From Eulemur rufifrons (Eukaryota; Chordata; Mammalia; Primates; Lemuridae), in NCBI RefSeq assembly GCF_041146395.1, contig NC_091009.1:3971001-4035000 (forward strand): a DNA stretch of 64,000 nucleotides, given 5' to 3'. The notes beneath the pieces were generated by a model, which made no database searches, was not told the origin of the DNA, and saw nothing but the letters and a program-made list of their open reading frames with translations. The position numbers were made by a program, and so were the translations under genes. Shown one piece after another: positions 1 to 13,357 of the stretch; positions within the stretch are counted from its first letter, which is position 1, and each line of letters opens with the position of its first letter.

Positions 1-203
1 TAAACCTAACACTTAACCCTAACCCTGTACCAAACCCTAACCCCTCATCTTAACCCTAACTTTAAACCTCAACCCTAAACCAAAGTGTAACCGTTAAACC
101 TAAGAGTAACCTTTAACCCTAACCCTAATCCCTAACCCTAACCCCTCACCCTAACACTAAACTTCATCCTTAACCCTAACCAGAATCCTAACCCTAAATC
201 TAA

Positions 204-408
204 TTCTCAGACTTCTTGCTTTCTTAGAGTTTAGAAAGCCTGCAATCCTCCCATGCCATGCGTGAAAGGAGGCTCTACCACTGTGTCCTGCATGAAACCC
301 ACGGGCCCATACCCAGAGTATGATAGAGTGGGTTCCCGGGTACAATCCCAGCCCCCTAAACTCCCCCCGCCCGCCTAATGCAGACAGGGCCCGTGCGCTA
401 AGCATAAA
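204..408 (-). repeat. Tag A, copy 1
   Basis: This is a GC-richer island of about 205 bp bounded by TTCTCAGACTTCTTGC and GTGCGCTAAGCATAAA. It contains the 9-mer CACGGGCCC (300-308) and its reverse complement GGGCCCGTG (387-395), separated by 78 nt. It is the reference copy for the A kind. An antisense open frame of about 84 codons covers it but shows no sign of being a gene. Confidence 0.92.
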
Positions 409-1867
409 CAATACCTTTAACAGATAACCCTAACTCTGAACATAACACCCAACCCTGTTCCTATTTCTCCCCTTAACACGTAAACCTCACCGTGCGCCTA
501 ACTTTAACCTCTTATCCTAACGTTAATGCATAACCCATTTCCTGAGAACAACCCCTATCCCATAATTCTAACCCTATCTCGTAGTCATCACTGTGACACC
601 TAATCCCTAACCCTAATTCTAAACCGCTAACCCTAACCGTAACCCTACCTACAACCCTAACACTGACAGTAACCCTTACTTCTAACCCCAACGCTATGCC
701 TAACAAAACCCTAACCCTTCACCCTAACCCTTCACCCTAACCCCTAAACTTTACCCTAACCCTTAACCCTAATCCTAATCCTAACCATTAAACCTAACCC
801 TAGCTCTTAAAGCTAACCCTAAACCTTACCCTCACGACGAGACCTAACCCTGACACTAACCTAACACCTAACCCTAACCAGAACCCCTAAAGCTAACCCT
901 GAACCCTATCCCTAACCCTAGCAGTAAACTTTAACCCGAAACCTAAGCCCAACCCATAACTCTAATCCTATCCTTTTACCCTAAAACTACTCCCTAAACC
1001 TAACCCCTATACCTCACCCTAACTCTAACCCCAATCCTAATTCTAACCATGCCCCTTCATAAAACACTAACTCCTAACCGCTAACCCTAACACTAACCAA
1101 ATCCCTAATCACTAATCCCTAACCCTAACGCTTAACCTTTACCCTAACCGTTAACCCTCACCCTAAATCTTAACACTGACCCTAACCTTAACCTTTAACT
1201 CTAAGCCTAACCCTTAACCCTACAGTAAGGAAGACCCTTAATGCTAATGGGATCCCTTATCCCTAACCCTAACACTACAGCTAAAAATAACCCTAACCTT
1301 GGATCCTTAAACCTAACCCCTAACACTTACTTTAACCCCAAACCCTAACCCTACTCCTAAGGAATAAACCTAACCCTATCTCTTAACCCTAACGCTAGCC
1401 CTTACCCTAACGCCTAGATCTAACCCTAAATCTAACCTACCTCCTAATCCTAACCTTAAGCCCTAATGCTAACACTAACCCTGAACCCTAAACCTACCCG
1501 TAACCCTTAACGCTAACCCTATCCGTGAACCTTAACACTGACCCTAATCATTACCCGCACCCAAGCATTTAACCCTGACCCTAACCCTAATCCTTAATGC
1601 TAACCCTAACACTAAACCCTAACCCTAAGCACAACACTTAACCCTAATCCTATCCCTTAACCCTAACCCTAACCCTAATGCTATCCGCTAAACGTAACCC
1701 TAACCGTGACCAGTAAACCTAACCCTAACCTCTAACACAAACCATAGCACATAACTCTAACCCTAAAACTAACCCTAACCCTAACCCTAACCCTAAACTC
1801 TAACTCTTAACCTTAACCCTAAGCATTAACTCTCACGCTAACCTTTAATCCTAACCCTAATCCTAAT

Positions 1868-1910
1868 CTTCAACCCTAACCCTAACCCTTAACCCTAATT
1901 CTAATCCTAA
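1868..1910. other. Internal rearrangement junction in the first unit
   Basis: The sequence reaches the CTAATCTTCAACCCTAA landmark, which normally precedes the next tag, but then returns to the AACCATTAAACCTAACCC landmark that lies just after a tag. The 780-1,700 stretch is therefore repeated from about 1,905. This fits unequal exchange within the unit and explains why tags A1 and A2 are about 2.6 kb apart, not about 1.88 kb. Confidence 0.7.
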
Positions 1911-2724
1911 CCATTAAACCTAACCCTAGCTCTTAACGCTAACCCTAAACCTTTCCCTCACGACTAGACCTAACCCTGACACTAACCTGACACCTAATCC
2001 TAACCAGAACCCCTAAAGCTAACCCTGAACCCTATCCCTAACCCTAGCAGTAAAGTTTAAACCTAAACCAAAGCCCAACCCGTAACCCTAATCCTATCCT
2101 TTTACCCTAAAACTAACCCCTAATCCTAACCCCTATACCTCACCCTAACTCTAACCCCAATCCTAATTCTAACCATACCCCTTCATAAAACACTAACTCC
2201 TAACCGCTAACCCTAACACTAACCAAAAACCCTAATCACTAATCCCTAACCCTAACGCTTAACCTTTACCCTGACCGTAAACCCTCACCCTAAATCTTAA
2301 CACTGACCCTAACCTTAACCTTTAACTCTAAGCCTAACCCTTAACCCTACAGTAAGGAAGACCCTTAATGCTAATGGTATCCCTTATCCCTAACCCTAAC
2401 ACTACAGCTAAAAATAACCCTAACCTTGGATCCTTAAACCTAACCCCTCACACTTACTTTAACCCCAAACCCTAACCCTAATCCTAAGCATTAAACCTAA
2501 CCCTATCTCTTAACCCTAACGCTAGCCCTTACCCTAACGCCTAGATCTAACCCTAAATCTAACCTACCGCCTAATCCTAACCTTCAGCCCTAATGCTAAC
2601 ACTAACCCTGAACCCTAAACCTACCCGTAACCCTTAACACTAACCCTATCTGTGAACCTTAACCCTTACCCTAACCATTACACGCACACAAGCATTTCAC
2701 CCTGACCCGAACCCTAATCCTTAA

Positions 2725-2760
2725 TGATAACCCTAACCCTAAGCCCTAACCCTAAGCCCT
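2725..2760. other. Deletion junction before tag A2
   Basis: Compared with the equivalent unit at 7,430-7,900, about 384 bp is missing here. The two copies are offset by 4,743 bp just before this point (2,687 versus 7,430) and by 5,127 bp just after it. The sequence passes directly from the CCTTAATGATAACCC landmark to the GCCCTCACCCTAACAC landmark. Confidence 0.7.
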
Positions 2761-2817
2761 CACCCTAACACTAAACTTAATCCTTAACCCTAACCATAAT
2801 CCTAACCCTAAATCTAG

Positions 2818-3023
2818 TTCTCAGACTTCTTGCTTTCTTAGAGTTTAGAAAGCCTGCAATCCTCCCATGCCATGCGTGAAAGGAGGCTCTACCACTGTAT
2901 CCTGCATGAAACCCACGGGCCCATACCCAAAGTATGATAGAGTGGGTTCCCGGGTACAATCCCAGCCCCCTAAACTCCCCCCGCCTGCCTAATGCAGACA
3001 GGGCCCGTGCGCTAAGCATAAAC
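2818..3023 (-). repeat. Tag A, copy 2
   Basis: This is a full-length A tag. It differs from copy 1 at a few bases and is nearly identical to the copy 5,127 bp downstream; both read ACTGTATCC where most A tags read ACTGTGTCC. It heads the first copy of the 5,127-bp duplication. Confidence 0.92.
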
Positions 3024-4389
3024 AATACCTTTAACAGATATCCCTAACCCTGAACATAACACCCAACCCTGTTCCTATTTCTCCCCTTAACACGTAAACC
3101 TCACCGTGCACCTAACTTTAACCTCTTATCCTAACGTTAATGCATAACCCATTTCCTGAGAACAACCCCTATCCCATAATTCTAACCCTATCTCCTAGTC
3201 ATCACTGTGACACCTAATCCCTAACCCTAATTCTACACCGCTAACCCTAACCGTAACCCTACCTACAACCCTAACACTGACAGTAACCCTTACTTCTAAC
3301 CCCAACGCTATGCCTAACAAAAACCCTAACCCTTGACCCTAACCCTTGACCCTAACCCCTAAGCCTTAACCTAACCTTTAACCCTAATCCTAATCCTAAT
3401 CATTAAACCTAATCCTAGGTCTTAAAGCTCACCCTAAACCTTACTCTCACGACTAGACCTAACCCTGACACTAACATAATACCTAACCCTAACAATAACC
3501 CCTAAAGCTGACCTTGAACCCTATCCCTAACCCTAGCAGTAAACTTTAACCCTAAACGTAAGCCCAACCCATAACCCTAATCCTACCTTTTACCCTAAAA
3601 CTAACCCCTAAACCTAACCCCTATACCTAACCCTAACTCTAACCCCAATCCTAATTCTAACCATACCCCTTCATACAACACGAACTCCTAACGTCTAACC
3701 CTAACACTAACCAAAAACCCTAATCGCTAATCCCTAACCCTATCGCTTAACCTTTACCCTAACCGTTAACCCTCACCCTAAATCTTAACACTGACCCTAA
3801 CCTTAACTTTTAACTCTAAGCCTAACCCTTAACCCTACAGTAAGGAAGACCCTTAATGCTAATGGGATCCCTTATCCCTAACCCTAACACTACAGCTAAA
3901 AATAACCCTAACCTTGGATCCTTAAACCTAACCCCTAACACTTACTTTAACCCCAAACCCTAACCCTAATCCTAAGCATTAAACCTAACCCTATCTCTTA
4001 ACCCTAACCCTAGCCCTTACCCTAACGCCTAGTTCTAACCCTAAATCTAACCTCCCGCCTAATCCTAACCTTAAGCCCTAATGCTAACGCTAACCCTGAA
4101 CCCTAAACCTACCCCGTAACCCTTAACACGAACCCTATCCGTAAACCTTAACCCTGACCCTAACCATTACCCGCACCCAAGCATTTAACCCTGACCCTAA
4201 CCCTAATCCTTAATGATAACCCTAACACTAAACCCTAACCCTAAGCCCAACACTTAACCCTAATCCTATCCCTTAACCCGAACCCTAACCCTAACCCTAA
4301 TGCTAACCCCTAAAAGTAACCCTAACCGTGAACAGTAAACCTAACCCTAACCTCTAACACAAACCATAGAACATAACTCTAACCCTAAA

Positions 4390-4420
<31 letters not shown>

Positions 4421-4696
4421 TCTTAACCTTAACCCTAAGCGTTAACTCTCACGCTAACCTTTAATCCTAACCCTAATCCTAATCTTCAACCCTAAACCTA
4501 ACACTTAACCCTAACCCTGTATCAAACCCTAACCCCTCATCTTAACCCTCACCTTAAACCTCAACCCTAAACCAAAGTGTAACCGTTAAATCTAAGAGTA
4601 ACCTTTAACCCTAACCGTAATCCCTAACCCTAAGCCCTCACCCTAACACTAAACTTCATCCTTAACCCTAACCATAACCCTAACCCTAAATCTAAT

Positions 4697-4895
4697 TTTC
4701 AGACTTCTTGCTTTCTTAGAGTTTAGAAAGCCTGCAATCCTCCCATGCCATGCGTGAAAGGAGGATCTGCCACAGTGTCCTGCATGAATCCCAGAGGCCC
4801 ATACACTGCGTGTGGTAGAGTGGGTTCCCAGCGACCATCACAGACACCTAACTTTGCCTCCTAGGGCATACAGGTCCAGTGCCCTAAGCATAAAC
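4697..4895 (-). repeat. Tag B, copy 1
   Basis: The first part matches tag A (CAGACTTCTTGCTTTCTTAG). The second half differs: CCATACACTGCGTGTGG, a block with CCAGCGACCATCACAGAC, and CTTTGCCTCCTAGGGC, ending GTGCCCTAAGCATAAA. A and B are diverged relatives. The 9-mer inverted repeat of A is not intact here. Confidence 0.9.
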
Positions 4896-5657
4896 CCTAC
4901 CCCTCACCCATAAGCCTAACCCACAACATAACACCTAACCCTGATCCTACTGCTCACCTTAACAGGTAAACCTCACCATAACCCTCACTTTAACCCCATA
5001 TCTTAACGTTAATGCATGACACCCTGAGAACAAGCCCTATACCGTCATTATGACCCTATCTCCTAGCTATAACCGTAACACCTAATCCCTAATTCTGAAA
5101 CGCCAACCCTAACCTTAACCCGACCAACAACACTAACACTAACCCTAACCCCTTACCCTAATCTTACGCCTAAAAGTAACCCTAACCGTTGATCCTTAGT
5201 CATAACCCCTAACCTTAACCCTAACCCTTAACCCTATTCCCAATCCTAACCATTAAACAGAACCCTAACTCTTAACCCTAACCCTAACCTTTACCCTAAT
5301 GCCTAGAGATCTAACCCCAACACTGACCTACAGTTAACACTAACCCCAACCCCTAATGCTAACCTTAAACCTGAACCAAGCTCCTAACCCTTAACCCTAA
5401 CACTATCCCTAACCCCTAAGCCTAACCCCAACTGTTAACCCTCTAACCCTCACCCTGAATCCTAACCCTATCCCTTAACCCTAACCCCTAACCCTAACGC
5501 TAACTCCAACCCTAAACTTTACCCTGGCCCCCTAACCCAGACTTAACACCTTATCCCTAACACTAACTCTAACCCTAACCACTAATCCGTAGCACCTAAC
5601 CCTGACTCGAAACCTAACCCCTAACACGAAAAACCCTAACCCCAACCCCAACCCTAA

Positions 5658-5846
5658 TTCTCACACTACTTCCATTCCCAGAGTGAAGCAAGCCTACAAT
5701 ACAGCCATGCCATGTGTGAGATGAGGCTCCGCCTGAGTCCTGCATGGAGGTCCTCTCCCAAGGCCCAGGGAATGATGTTGTGCTTTCGTGGTGACTCCGA
5801 CCGCACCCCTCTCACCGTAGATTAACCAGGTCCAGTGCCCTTAAAC
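5658..5846 (-). repeat. Tag C, copy 1
   Basis: This kind starts CACACTACTTCCATTCCC and continues GTGAAGCAAGCCTACAATAC, then CCATGCCATGTGTGAG, ending with ACCAGGTCCAGTGCCCTTAA. It shares the GCCTACAAT and CATGCCATG cores with tags A and B. Read on the other strand, its first 45 bp resemble the satellite monomer (GTAGGCTTGCT and GTGTGAGA). Confidence 0.9.
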
Positions 5847-6359
5847 TGACCGCTAAAGCTAAGCCCTACTACCAACGCTAACCCCTGACCCTGAACCTAA
5901 GCCCCGAGCCTAAAGCCCAACATTAACTCTAGACCCTTACCCTAAACCTAATCCCTAACCCTAATGCTAACCCCTAAACCCAACCCTAACCGTGAACAGT
6001 AAACCTAACCCTAACCCCTAACACAAACCATAGCACATAACTCTAACCCTAAATCTAACCCTAAGCCTAACCGAAAACCCTAACTCTTAACCTTAACCCT
6101 AAGTGTTAACTCTCACGCTAACCTTTAATCCTAACCCTAATCCTAATCTTCAACCCTAAACCTAACACTTAACCCTAAACGTCTACCAAACCCTTACCCC
6201 TCATCTTAACCCTAACCGTAAACCTCAACCCTAAACCGAACTGTAACCGTTAAACCTAAGAGTAACCTTTAACCCTAACCCTAATCCCTAACCTTAAGCC
6301 CTCACCCTAACACTAAACTTCATCCTTAACCCTAACCATAACCCTAACCCTAAATCTAA

Positions 6360-6564
6360 TTCTCAGACTTCTTGCTTTCTTAGAGTTTAGAAAGCCTGCC
6401 ATCCTCCCATGCCATGCGTGAAAGGAGGCTCTACCACTGTGTCCTGCATGAAACCCACGGGCCCATACCCAGAGTATGATAGAGTGTGTTCCCGGGTACA
6501 ATCCCAGCCCCCTAAACTCCCCCCGCCCGCCCAATGCAGACAGGGCCCGTGCGCTAAGCATAAA
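6360..6564 (-). repeat. Tag A, copy 3
   Basis: This A tag has CCGCCCGCCCAATGCAG and a shortened CATAAAAATACC end. It shares these details with the copy at 15,021, which lies exactly 8,661 bp away. Confidence 0.92.
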
Positions 6565-6904
6565 AATACCTTTAACAGATAACCCTAACCCTGAACGTAA
6601 CACCCAACCCTGTTCCTATTTCTCCCCTTAACACGTAAACCTCACCGTGAGCCTAACTTTAACCTCTTATCCTAACGTTAATGCATAACCCATTCCCTGA
6701 GAACAACCCCTATCCCATAATTCTAACCCTATCTCCTAGTCATAACTGTAACACCTAATCCCTAACCCTAATTCTGAACTGCTAACCCTAACCGTAACCC
6801 TACCTACAACCCTAACACTGACTGTAACCCTTACTTAAAAACCCAACTCTATGCCTAACAAAAACCCTAACCCTTCACCCTAACCCCTAAGCCTTACCCT
6901 AACC

Positions 6905-7000
6905 CTTATTCCCTGAGAACAACCCCTATCCCATAATTCTAACCCTCTCTCCCAGTCATCACTGGGACACCTAATCCCTAACCCTAACCCTAACCCTAAC
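6905..7000. other. Rearranged segment shared with 15,567-15,660
   Basis: After CCCTAACCCTTA the sequence goes back to a copy of the TTCCCTGAGAACAACCCC landmark that already occurred about 220 bp earlier. It then jumps to the CGCTTAATCTTTACCC landmark. The same unusual junction occurs only at 15,567-15,660, so one unit was copied from the other after the rearrangement. Confidence 0.75.
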
Positions 7001-7944
7001 GCTTAATCTTTACCCTAACCGTTAACCCTCACCCTAATTCTTAACACTGACCCTAACCTTAACCTTTAACTCTAAGCCTAACACTTAACCCTACAGTAAG
7101 GAAGACCCTTAATGCTAATGGGATCCCTTTTCCCTAACCCTAACACTACAGCTAAAAATAACCCTAACCTTGGATCCTTAAACCTAACCCCTAACACTTA
7201 CTTTAACCCCAAACCCTAACCCTAATCCTAAGCATTAAACCTAACCCTATCTCTTAACCCTAACGCTAGCCCTTACCCTAACGCCTAGATCTAACCCTAA
7301 ATCTAACCTACCGCATAATCCTAACCTTCAGCCCTAATGCTAACACTAACCCTGAACCCTAAACCTACCCGTAACCCTTAACACTAACCCTATCTGTGAA
7401 CCTTAACCCTTACCCTAACCATTACACGCACACAAGCATTTCACCCTGACCCGAACCCTAATCCTTAATGATAACCCTAACACTAAACCCTAACCCTAAG
7501 CCCAACAGATAACCCTAATCCTATCCCTTAACCCTAACCCTAACCCTAATGCTAACCCGTAAACGTAACCCGAACCGTGACCAGTAAACCTAACCCTAAC
7601 CTCTAACACAAACCATAGCACATAACTCTAACCCTAAAACTAACCCTAACCCTAACCCTAACACCTAACTCTTAACCTTAACCCTAAGCGTTAACTCTCA
7701 CGCTAACCTTTAATCCTAACCCTAATCCTAATCTTCAACCCTAAACCTAACACTTAACCCTAACCCTGTACCAAACCCTAACCCCTCATCTTAACCCTAA
7801 CCGTAAACCTCAACCCTAAACCAAAGTGTAACTGTTAAACCTAAGAGTAACCTTTAACCCTAACCCTAATCCCTAACCCTAAGCCCTCACCCTAACACTA
7901 AACTTAATCCTTAACCCTAACCATAATCCTAACCCTAAATCTAG

Positions 7945-8150
7945 TTCTCAGACTTCTTGCTTTCTTAGAGTTTAGAAAGCCTGCAATCCTCCCATGCCAT
8001 GCGTGAAAGGAGGCTCTACCACTGTATCCTGCATGAAACCCACGGGCCCATACCCAAAGTATGATAGAGTGGGTTCCCGGGTACAATCCCAGCCCCCTAA
8101 ACTCCCCCCGCCTGCCTAATGCAGACAGGGCCCGTGCGCTAAGCATAAAC
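7945..8150 (-). repeat. Tag A, copy 4
   Basis: It is almost identical to copy 2 (2,818-3,023), including the shared ACTGTATCC variant. Confidence 0.92.
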
Positions 8151-9516
8151 AATACCTTTAACAGATATCCCTAACCCTGAACATAACACCCAACCCTGTT
8201 CCTATTTCTCCCCTTAACACGTAAACCTCACCGTGCACCTAACTTTAACCTCTTATCCTAACGTTAATGCATAACCCATTTCCTGAGAACAACCCCTATC
8301 CCATAATTCTAACCCTATCACCTAGTCATCACTGTGACACCTAATCCCTAACCCTAATTCTACACCGCTAACCCTAACCGTAACCCTACCTACAACCCTA
8401 ACACTGACAGTAACCCTTACTTCTAACCCCAACGCTATGCCTAACAAAAACCCTAACCCTTGACCCTAACCCTTGACCCTAACCCCTAAGCCTTAACCTA
8501 ACCTTTAACCCTAATCCTAATCCTAATCATTAAACCTAATCCTAGGTCTTAAAGCTCACCCTAAACCTTACTCTCACGACTAGACCTAACCCTGACACTA
8601 ACATAGCACCTAACCCTAACAATAACCCCTAAAGCTGACCTTGAACCCTATCCCTAACCCTAGCAGTAAACTTTAACCCTAAACGTAAGCCCAACCCATA
8701 ACCCTAATCCTACCTTTTACCCTAAAACTAACCCCTAAACCTAACCCCTATACCTAACCCTAACTCTAACCCCAATCCTAATTCTAACCATACCCCTTCA
8801 TACAACACGAACTCCTAACGTCTAACCCTAACACTAACCAAAAACCCTAATCGCTAATCCCTAACCCTATCGCTTAACCTTTACCCTAACCGTTAACCCT
8901 CACCCTAAATCTTAACACTGACCCTAACCTTAACTTTTAACTCTAAGCCTAACCCTTAACCCTACAGTAAGGAAGACCCTTAATGCTAATGGGATTCCTT
9001 ATCCCTAACCCTAACACTACAGCTAAAAATAACCCTAACCTTTGATCCTTAAACCTAACCCCTAACACTTACTTTAACCCCAAACCCTAACCCTAATCCT
9101 AAGCATTAAACCTAACCCTATCTCTTAACCCTAACCCTAGCCCTTACCCTAACGCCTAGTTCTAACCCTAAATCTAACCTCCCGCCTAATCCTAACCTTA
9201 AGCCCTAATGCTAACGCTAACCCTGAACCCTAAACCTACCCCGTAACCCTTAACACGAACCCTATCCGTAAACCTTAACCCTGACCCTAACCATTACCCG
9301 CACCCAAGCATTTAACCCTGACCCTAACCCTAATCCTTAATGATAACCCTAACACTAAACCCTAACCCTAAGCCCAACACTTAACCCTAATCCTATCCCT
9401 TAACCCGAACCCTAACCCTAACCCTAATGCTAACCCCTAAAAGTAACCCTAACCGTGAACAGTAAACCTAACCCTAACCTCTAACACAAACCATAGAACA
9501 TAACTCTAACCCTAAA

Positions 9517-9547
<31 letters not shown>

Positions 9548-9823
9548 TCTTAACCTTAACCCTAAGCGTTAACTCTCACGCTAACCTTTAATCCTAACCC
9601 TAATCCTAATCTTCAACCCTAAACCTAACACTTAACCCTAACCCTGTATCAAACCCTAACCCCTCATCTTAACCCTCACCTTAAACCTCAACCCTAAACC
9701 AAAGTATAACCGTTAAATCTAAGAGTAACCTTTAACCCTAACCGTAATCCCTAACCCTAAGCCCTCACCCTAACACTAAACTTCATCCTTAACCCTAACC
9801 ATAACCCTAACCCTAAATCTAAT

Positions 9824-10022
9824 TCTCAGACTTCTTGCTTTCTTAGAGTTTAGAAAGCCTGCAATCCTCCCATGCCATGCGTGAAAGGAGGATCTGCCAC
9901 AGTGTCCTGCATGAATCCCAGAGGCCCATACACTGCGTGCGGTAGAGTGGGTTCCCAGCGACCATCACAGACACCTAACTTTGCCTCCTAGGGCATACAG
10001 GTCCAGTGCCCTAAGCATAAAC
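9824..10022 (-). repeat. Tag B, copy 2
   Basis: It matches tag B copy 1 at the 5,127-bp offset. A visible difference is GCGTGCGGTAG here against GCGTGTGGTAG there. Confidence 0.9.
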
Positions 10023-10784
10023 CCTACCCCTCACCCATAAGCCTAACCCACAACATAACACCTAACCCTGATCCTACTGCTCACCTTAACAGGCAAACCT
10101 CACCATAACCCTCACTTTAACCCCATATCTTAACGTTAATGCATGACACCCTGAGAACAAGCCCTATACCGTCATTATAACCCTAACTCCTAGCTATAAC
10201 CGTAACACCTAATCCCTAATTCTGAAACGCCAACCCTAACCTTAACCCGACCAACAACACTAACACTAACCCTAACCCCTTACCCTATTCTTACGCCTAA
10301 AAGTAACCCTAACCGTTGATCCTTAGTCATAACCCCTAACCTTAACCCTAACCCTTAACCCTATTCCCAATCCTAACCATTAAACAGAACCCTAACTCTT
10401 AACCCTAACCCTAACCTTTACCCTAATGCCTAGAGATCTAACCCCAACACTGACCTACAGTTAACACTAACCCCAACCCCTAATGCTAACCTTAAACCTG
10501 AACCAAGCTCCTAACCCTTAACCCTAACACTATCCCTAACCCCTAAGCCTAACCCCAACTGTTAACCCTCTAACCCTCACCCTGAATCCTAACCCTATCC
10601 CTTAACCCTAACCCCTAACCCTAACGCTAACTCCAACCCTAAACTTTACCCTGGCCCCCTAACCCAGACTTAACACCTTATCCCTAACACTAACTCTAAC
10701 CCTAACCACTAATCTGTAGCACCTAACCCTGACTCGAAACCTAACCCCTAACACGAAAAACCCTAACCCCAACCCCAACCCTAA

Positions 10785-10973
10785 TTCTCACACTACTTCC
10801 ATTCCCAGAGTGAAGCAAGCCTACAATACAGCCATGCCATGTGTGAGATGAGGCTCCGCCTGAGTCCTGCATGGAGGTCCTCTCCCAAGGCCCAGGGAAT
10901 GATGTTGTGCTTTCGTGGTGACTCCGACCGCACCCCTCTCACCGTAGATTAACCAGGTCCAGTGCCCTTAAAC
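10785..10973 (-). repeat. Tag C, copy 2
   Basis: It matches tag C copy 1 at the 5,127-bp offset with almost no differences; AACTGACTGC replaces AACTGACCGC just after its end. Confidence 0.9.
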
Positions 10974-11485
10974 TGACTGCTAAAGCTAAGCCCTACTACC
11001 AACGCTAACCCCTGACCCTGAACCTAAGCCCCGAGCCTAAAGCCCAACATTAACTCTAGACCCTTACCCTAAACCTAATCCCTAACCCTAATGCTAACCC
11101 CTAAACCCAACCCTAACCGTGAACAGTAAACCTAACCCTAACCCCTAACACAAACCATAGCACATAACTCTAACCCTAAATCTAACCCTAAGCCTAACCG
11201 TAAACCCTAACTCTTAACCTTAACCCTAAGTGTTAACTCTCACGCTAACCTTTAATCCTAACCCTAATCCTAATCTTCAACCCTAAACCTAACACTTAAC
11301 CCTAAACGTCTACCAAACCCTAACCCCTCATCTTAACCCTAACCGTAAACCTCAACCCTAAACCGAACTGTAACCGTTAACCTAAGAGTAACCTTTAACC
11401 CTGACCCTAATCCCTAACCTTAAGCCCTCACCCTAACACTAAACTTCATCCTTAACCCTAACCAGAATCCTAACCCTAAATCTAA

Positions 11486-11690
11486 TTCTCAGACTTCTTG
11501 CTTTCTTAGAGTTTAGAAAGCCTGCAATCCTCCCATGCCATGCGTGAAAGGAGGCTCTACCACTGTGTCCTGCATGAAACCCACGGGCCCATACCCAGAG
11601 TATGATAGAGTGTGTTCCCGGGTACAATCCCAGCCCCCTAAACTCCCCCCGTCCGCCTAATGCAGACAGGGCCCGTGCGCTAAGCATAAA
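11486..11690 (-). repeat. Tag A, copy 5
   Basis: A full A tag with GAGTGTGTTCCCGGG, as in copies 3 and 6, but with the longer CATAAACAATACC end of copy 1. It looks like a mosaic of the A subtypes, which is expected if units exchange sequence. Confidence 0.92.
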
Positions 11691-13357
11691 CAATACCTTT
11701 AACAGATAACCCTAACTCTGAACATAACACCCAACCCTGTTCCTATTTCTCCCCTTAACACGTAAACCTCACCGTGAGCCTAACTTTAACCTCTTATCCT
11801 AACGTTAATGCATAACCCATTCCCTGAGAACAACCCCTATCCCATAATTCTAACCCTATCTCCTAGTCATCACTGGATCACCTAATCCCTAACCCTAATT
11901 CTAAACCGCTAACCGTAACCGGAACCCTACCTACAACCCTAACACTGACAGTAACTCTTACTTCTAACCCCAACGCTATGCCTAACAAAAACCCTAACCC
12001 TTCACCCAAACCCCTAAGCCTTACGCTAACCCTTAACCCTAATCCTAATCCTAACCATTAAACCTAACCCTAGCTCTTAAAGCTAACCCAAAACCTTACC
12101 CTCACGACTAGACCTAACCCTGACACTAACCTAACACCTAATCCTAACCAGAACCCCTAAAGCTAACCCTGAACCCTATCCCTAACCCTAGCAGTAAACT
12201 TTAATCCTAAACCTAAGCCCAACCCATAACCCTAATCCTATCCTTTTACCCTAAAACTAACCCCTAAACCTAACCCCTATACCTAACCCTAACTCTAACC
12301 CGAATCCTAAATCTAACCATACCCCTTCATAAAACACGAACTCCTAACCTCTAACCCTAACACTAACCAAAAACCCTAATCGCTAATCCCTAACCCTAAC
12401 GCTTAACCTTTACCCTAACCGTTAACCCTCACCCTAATTCTTAACACTGACACTAACCTTAACCTTTAACTCTAAGCCTAACTCCTAACCCTACAGTAAG
12501 GAAGACCCTTAATGCTAATGGTATCCCTTATCCCTAACCCTAACACTACAGCTAAAAATAACCCTAACCTTGGATCCTTAAACCTAACTCCTAACACTTA
12601 CTTTAACCCCAAACCCTAACCCTAATCCTAAGCATTAAACCTAACCCTATCTCTTAACCCTAACCCTAGCCCTTACCCTAACGCCTAGATCTGACCCTAA
12701 ATCTAACCTCCCGCCTAATCCTAACCTTAAGCCCTAATGCTAACGCTAACCCTGAACCCTAAACCTACCCCGTAACCCTTAACACGAACCCTATCCGTAA
12801 ACCTTAACCCTGACCCTAACCATTACCCGCACCCAAGCATTTAACCCTGACCCTAACCCTAATCCTTAATGATAACCCTAACACTAAACCCTAACCCTAA
12901 GCCCAACACTTAACCCTAATCCTATCCCTTAACTCTAACCCTAACCCTAACCCTAATGCTAACCCCTAAACGTAACCCTAACCGTGAACAGTAAACCTAA
13001 CCCTAACCTCTAACACAAACCATAGCACATAACTCTAACCCTAAAACTGACCCTAACCCTAACCCTAACCCTAAACCCTAACTCTTAACCTTAACCCTAA
13101 GCGTTAACTCTCATGCTAACCTTTAATCCTAACCCTAATCCTAATCTTCAACCCTAAACCTAACACTTAACCCTAACCCTGTACCAAACCCTAACCCCTC
13201 ATCTTAACCCTAACCTTAAACCTCAACCCTAAACCAAAGTGTAACCGTTTAATCTAAGAGTAACCTTTAACCCTAACCGTAATCCCTAACCCTAAGCCCT
13301 CACCCTAACACTAAACTTCATCCTTAACCCTAACCATAACCCTAACCCTAAATCTAA

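Larger units (their letters stand above)
2745..6880 (-). repeat. Duplicated A-B-C-A block, copy 1 (5,127-bp offset)
   Basis: This block of about 4.1 kb matches 7,872-12,005 with an almost constant offset of 5,126-5,127 bp. Line-by-line comparison shows long identical stretches with scattered single differences, for example CTATCTCC versus CTATCACC near 3,190/8,317. I estimate identity near 99% by eye. It is a recent tandem duplication of a multi-tag higher-order unit. Confidence 0.85.
7872..12005 (-). repeat. Duplicated A-B-C-A block, copy 2 (5,127-bp offset)
   Basis: This is the second copy of the 4.1-kb block at 2,745-6,880. Tags A4, B2, C2 and A5 lie 5,126-5,127 bp after A2, B1, C1 and A3. 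The match becomes looser after tag A5, where this copy continues without the rearrangement seen at 6,905. Confidence 0.85.

Noticed and set aside
157..411. Recurrent antisense open frames of about 62-96 codons over the A and A' tags (for example 157-411, 2,777-3,025, 54,239-53,985).
   Set aside because: They recur only because the tag recurs. Copies differ by amino-acid-changing as well as silent changes, start and end within hexamer repeats, and some are shortened. There is no codon bias, splice signal or known domain.
1768..1794. A true terminal telomere tract.
   Set aside because: Perfect CCCTAA runs are only about four or five units long and sit among degenerate hexamers and tags, so this is internal telomere-like satellite.
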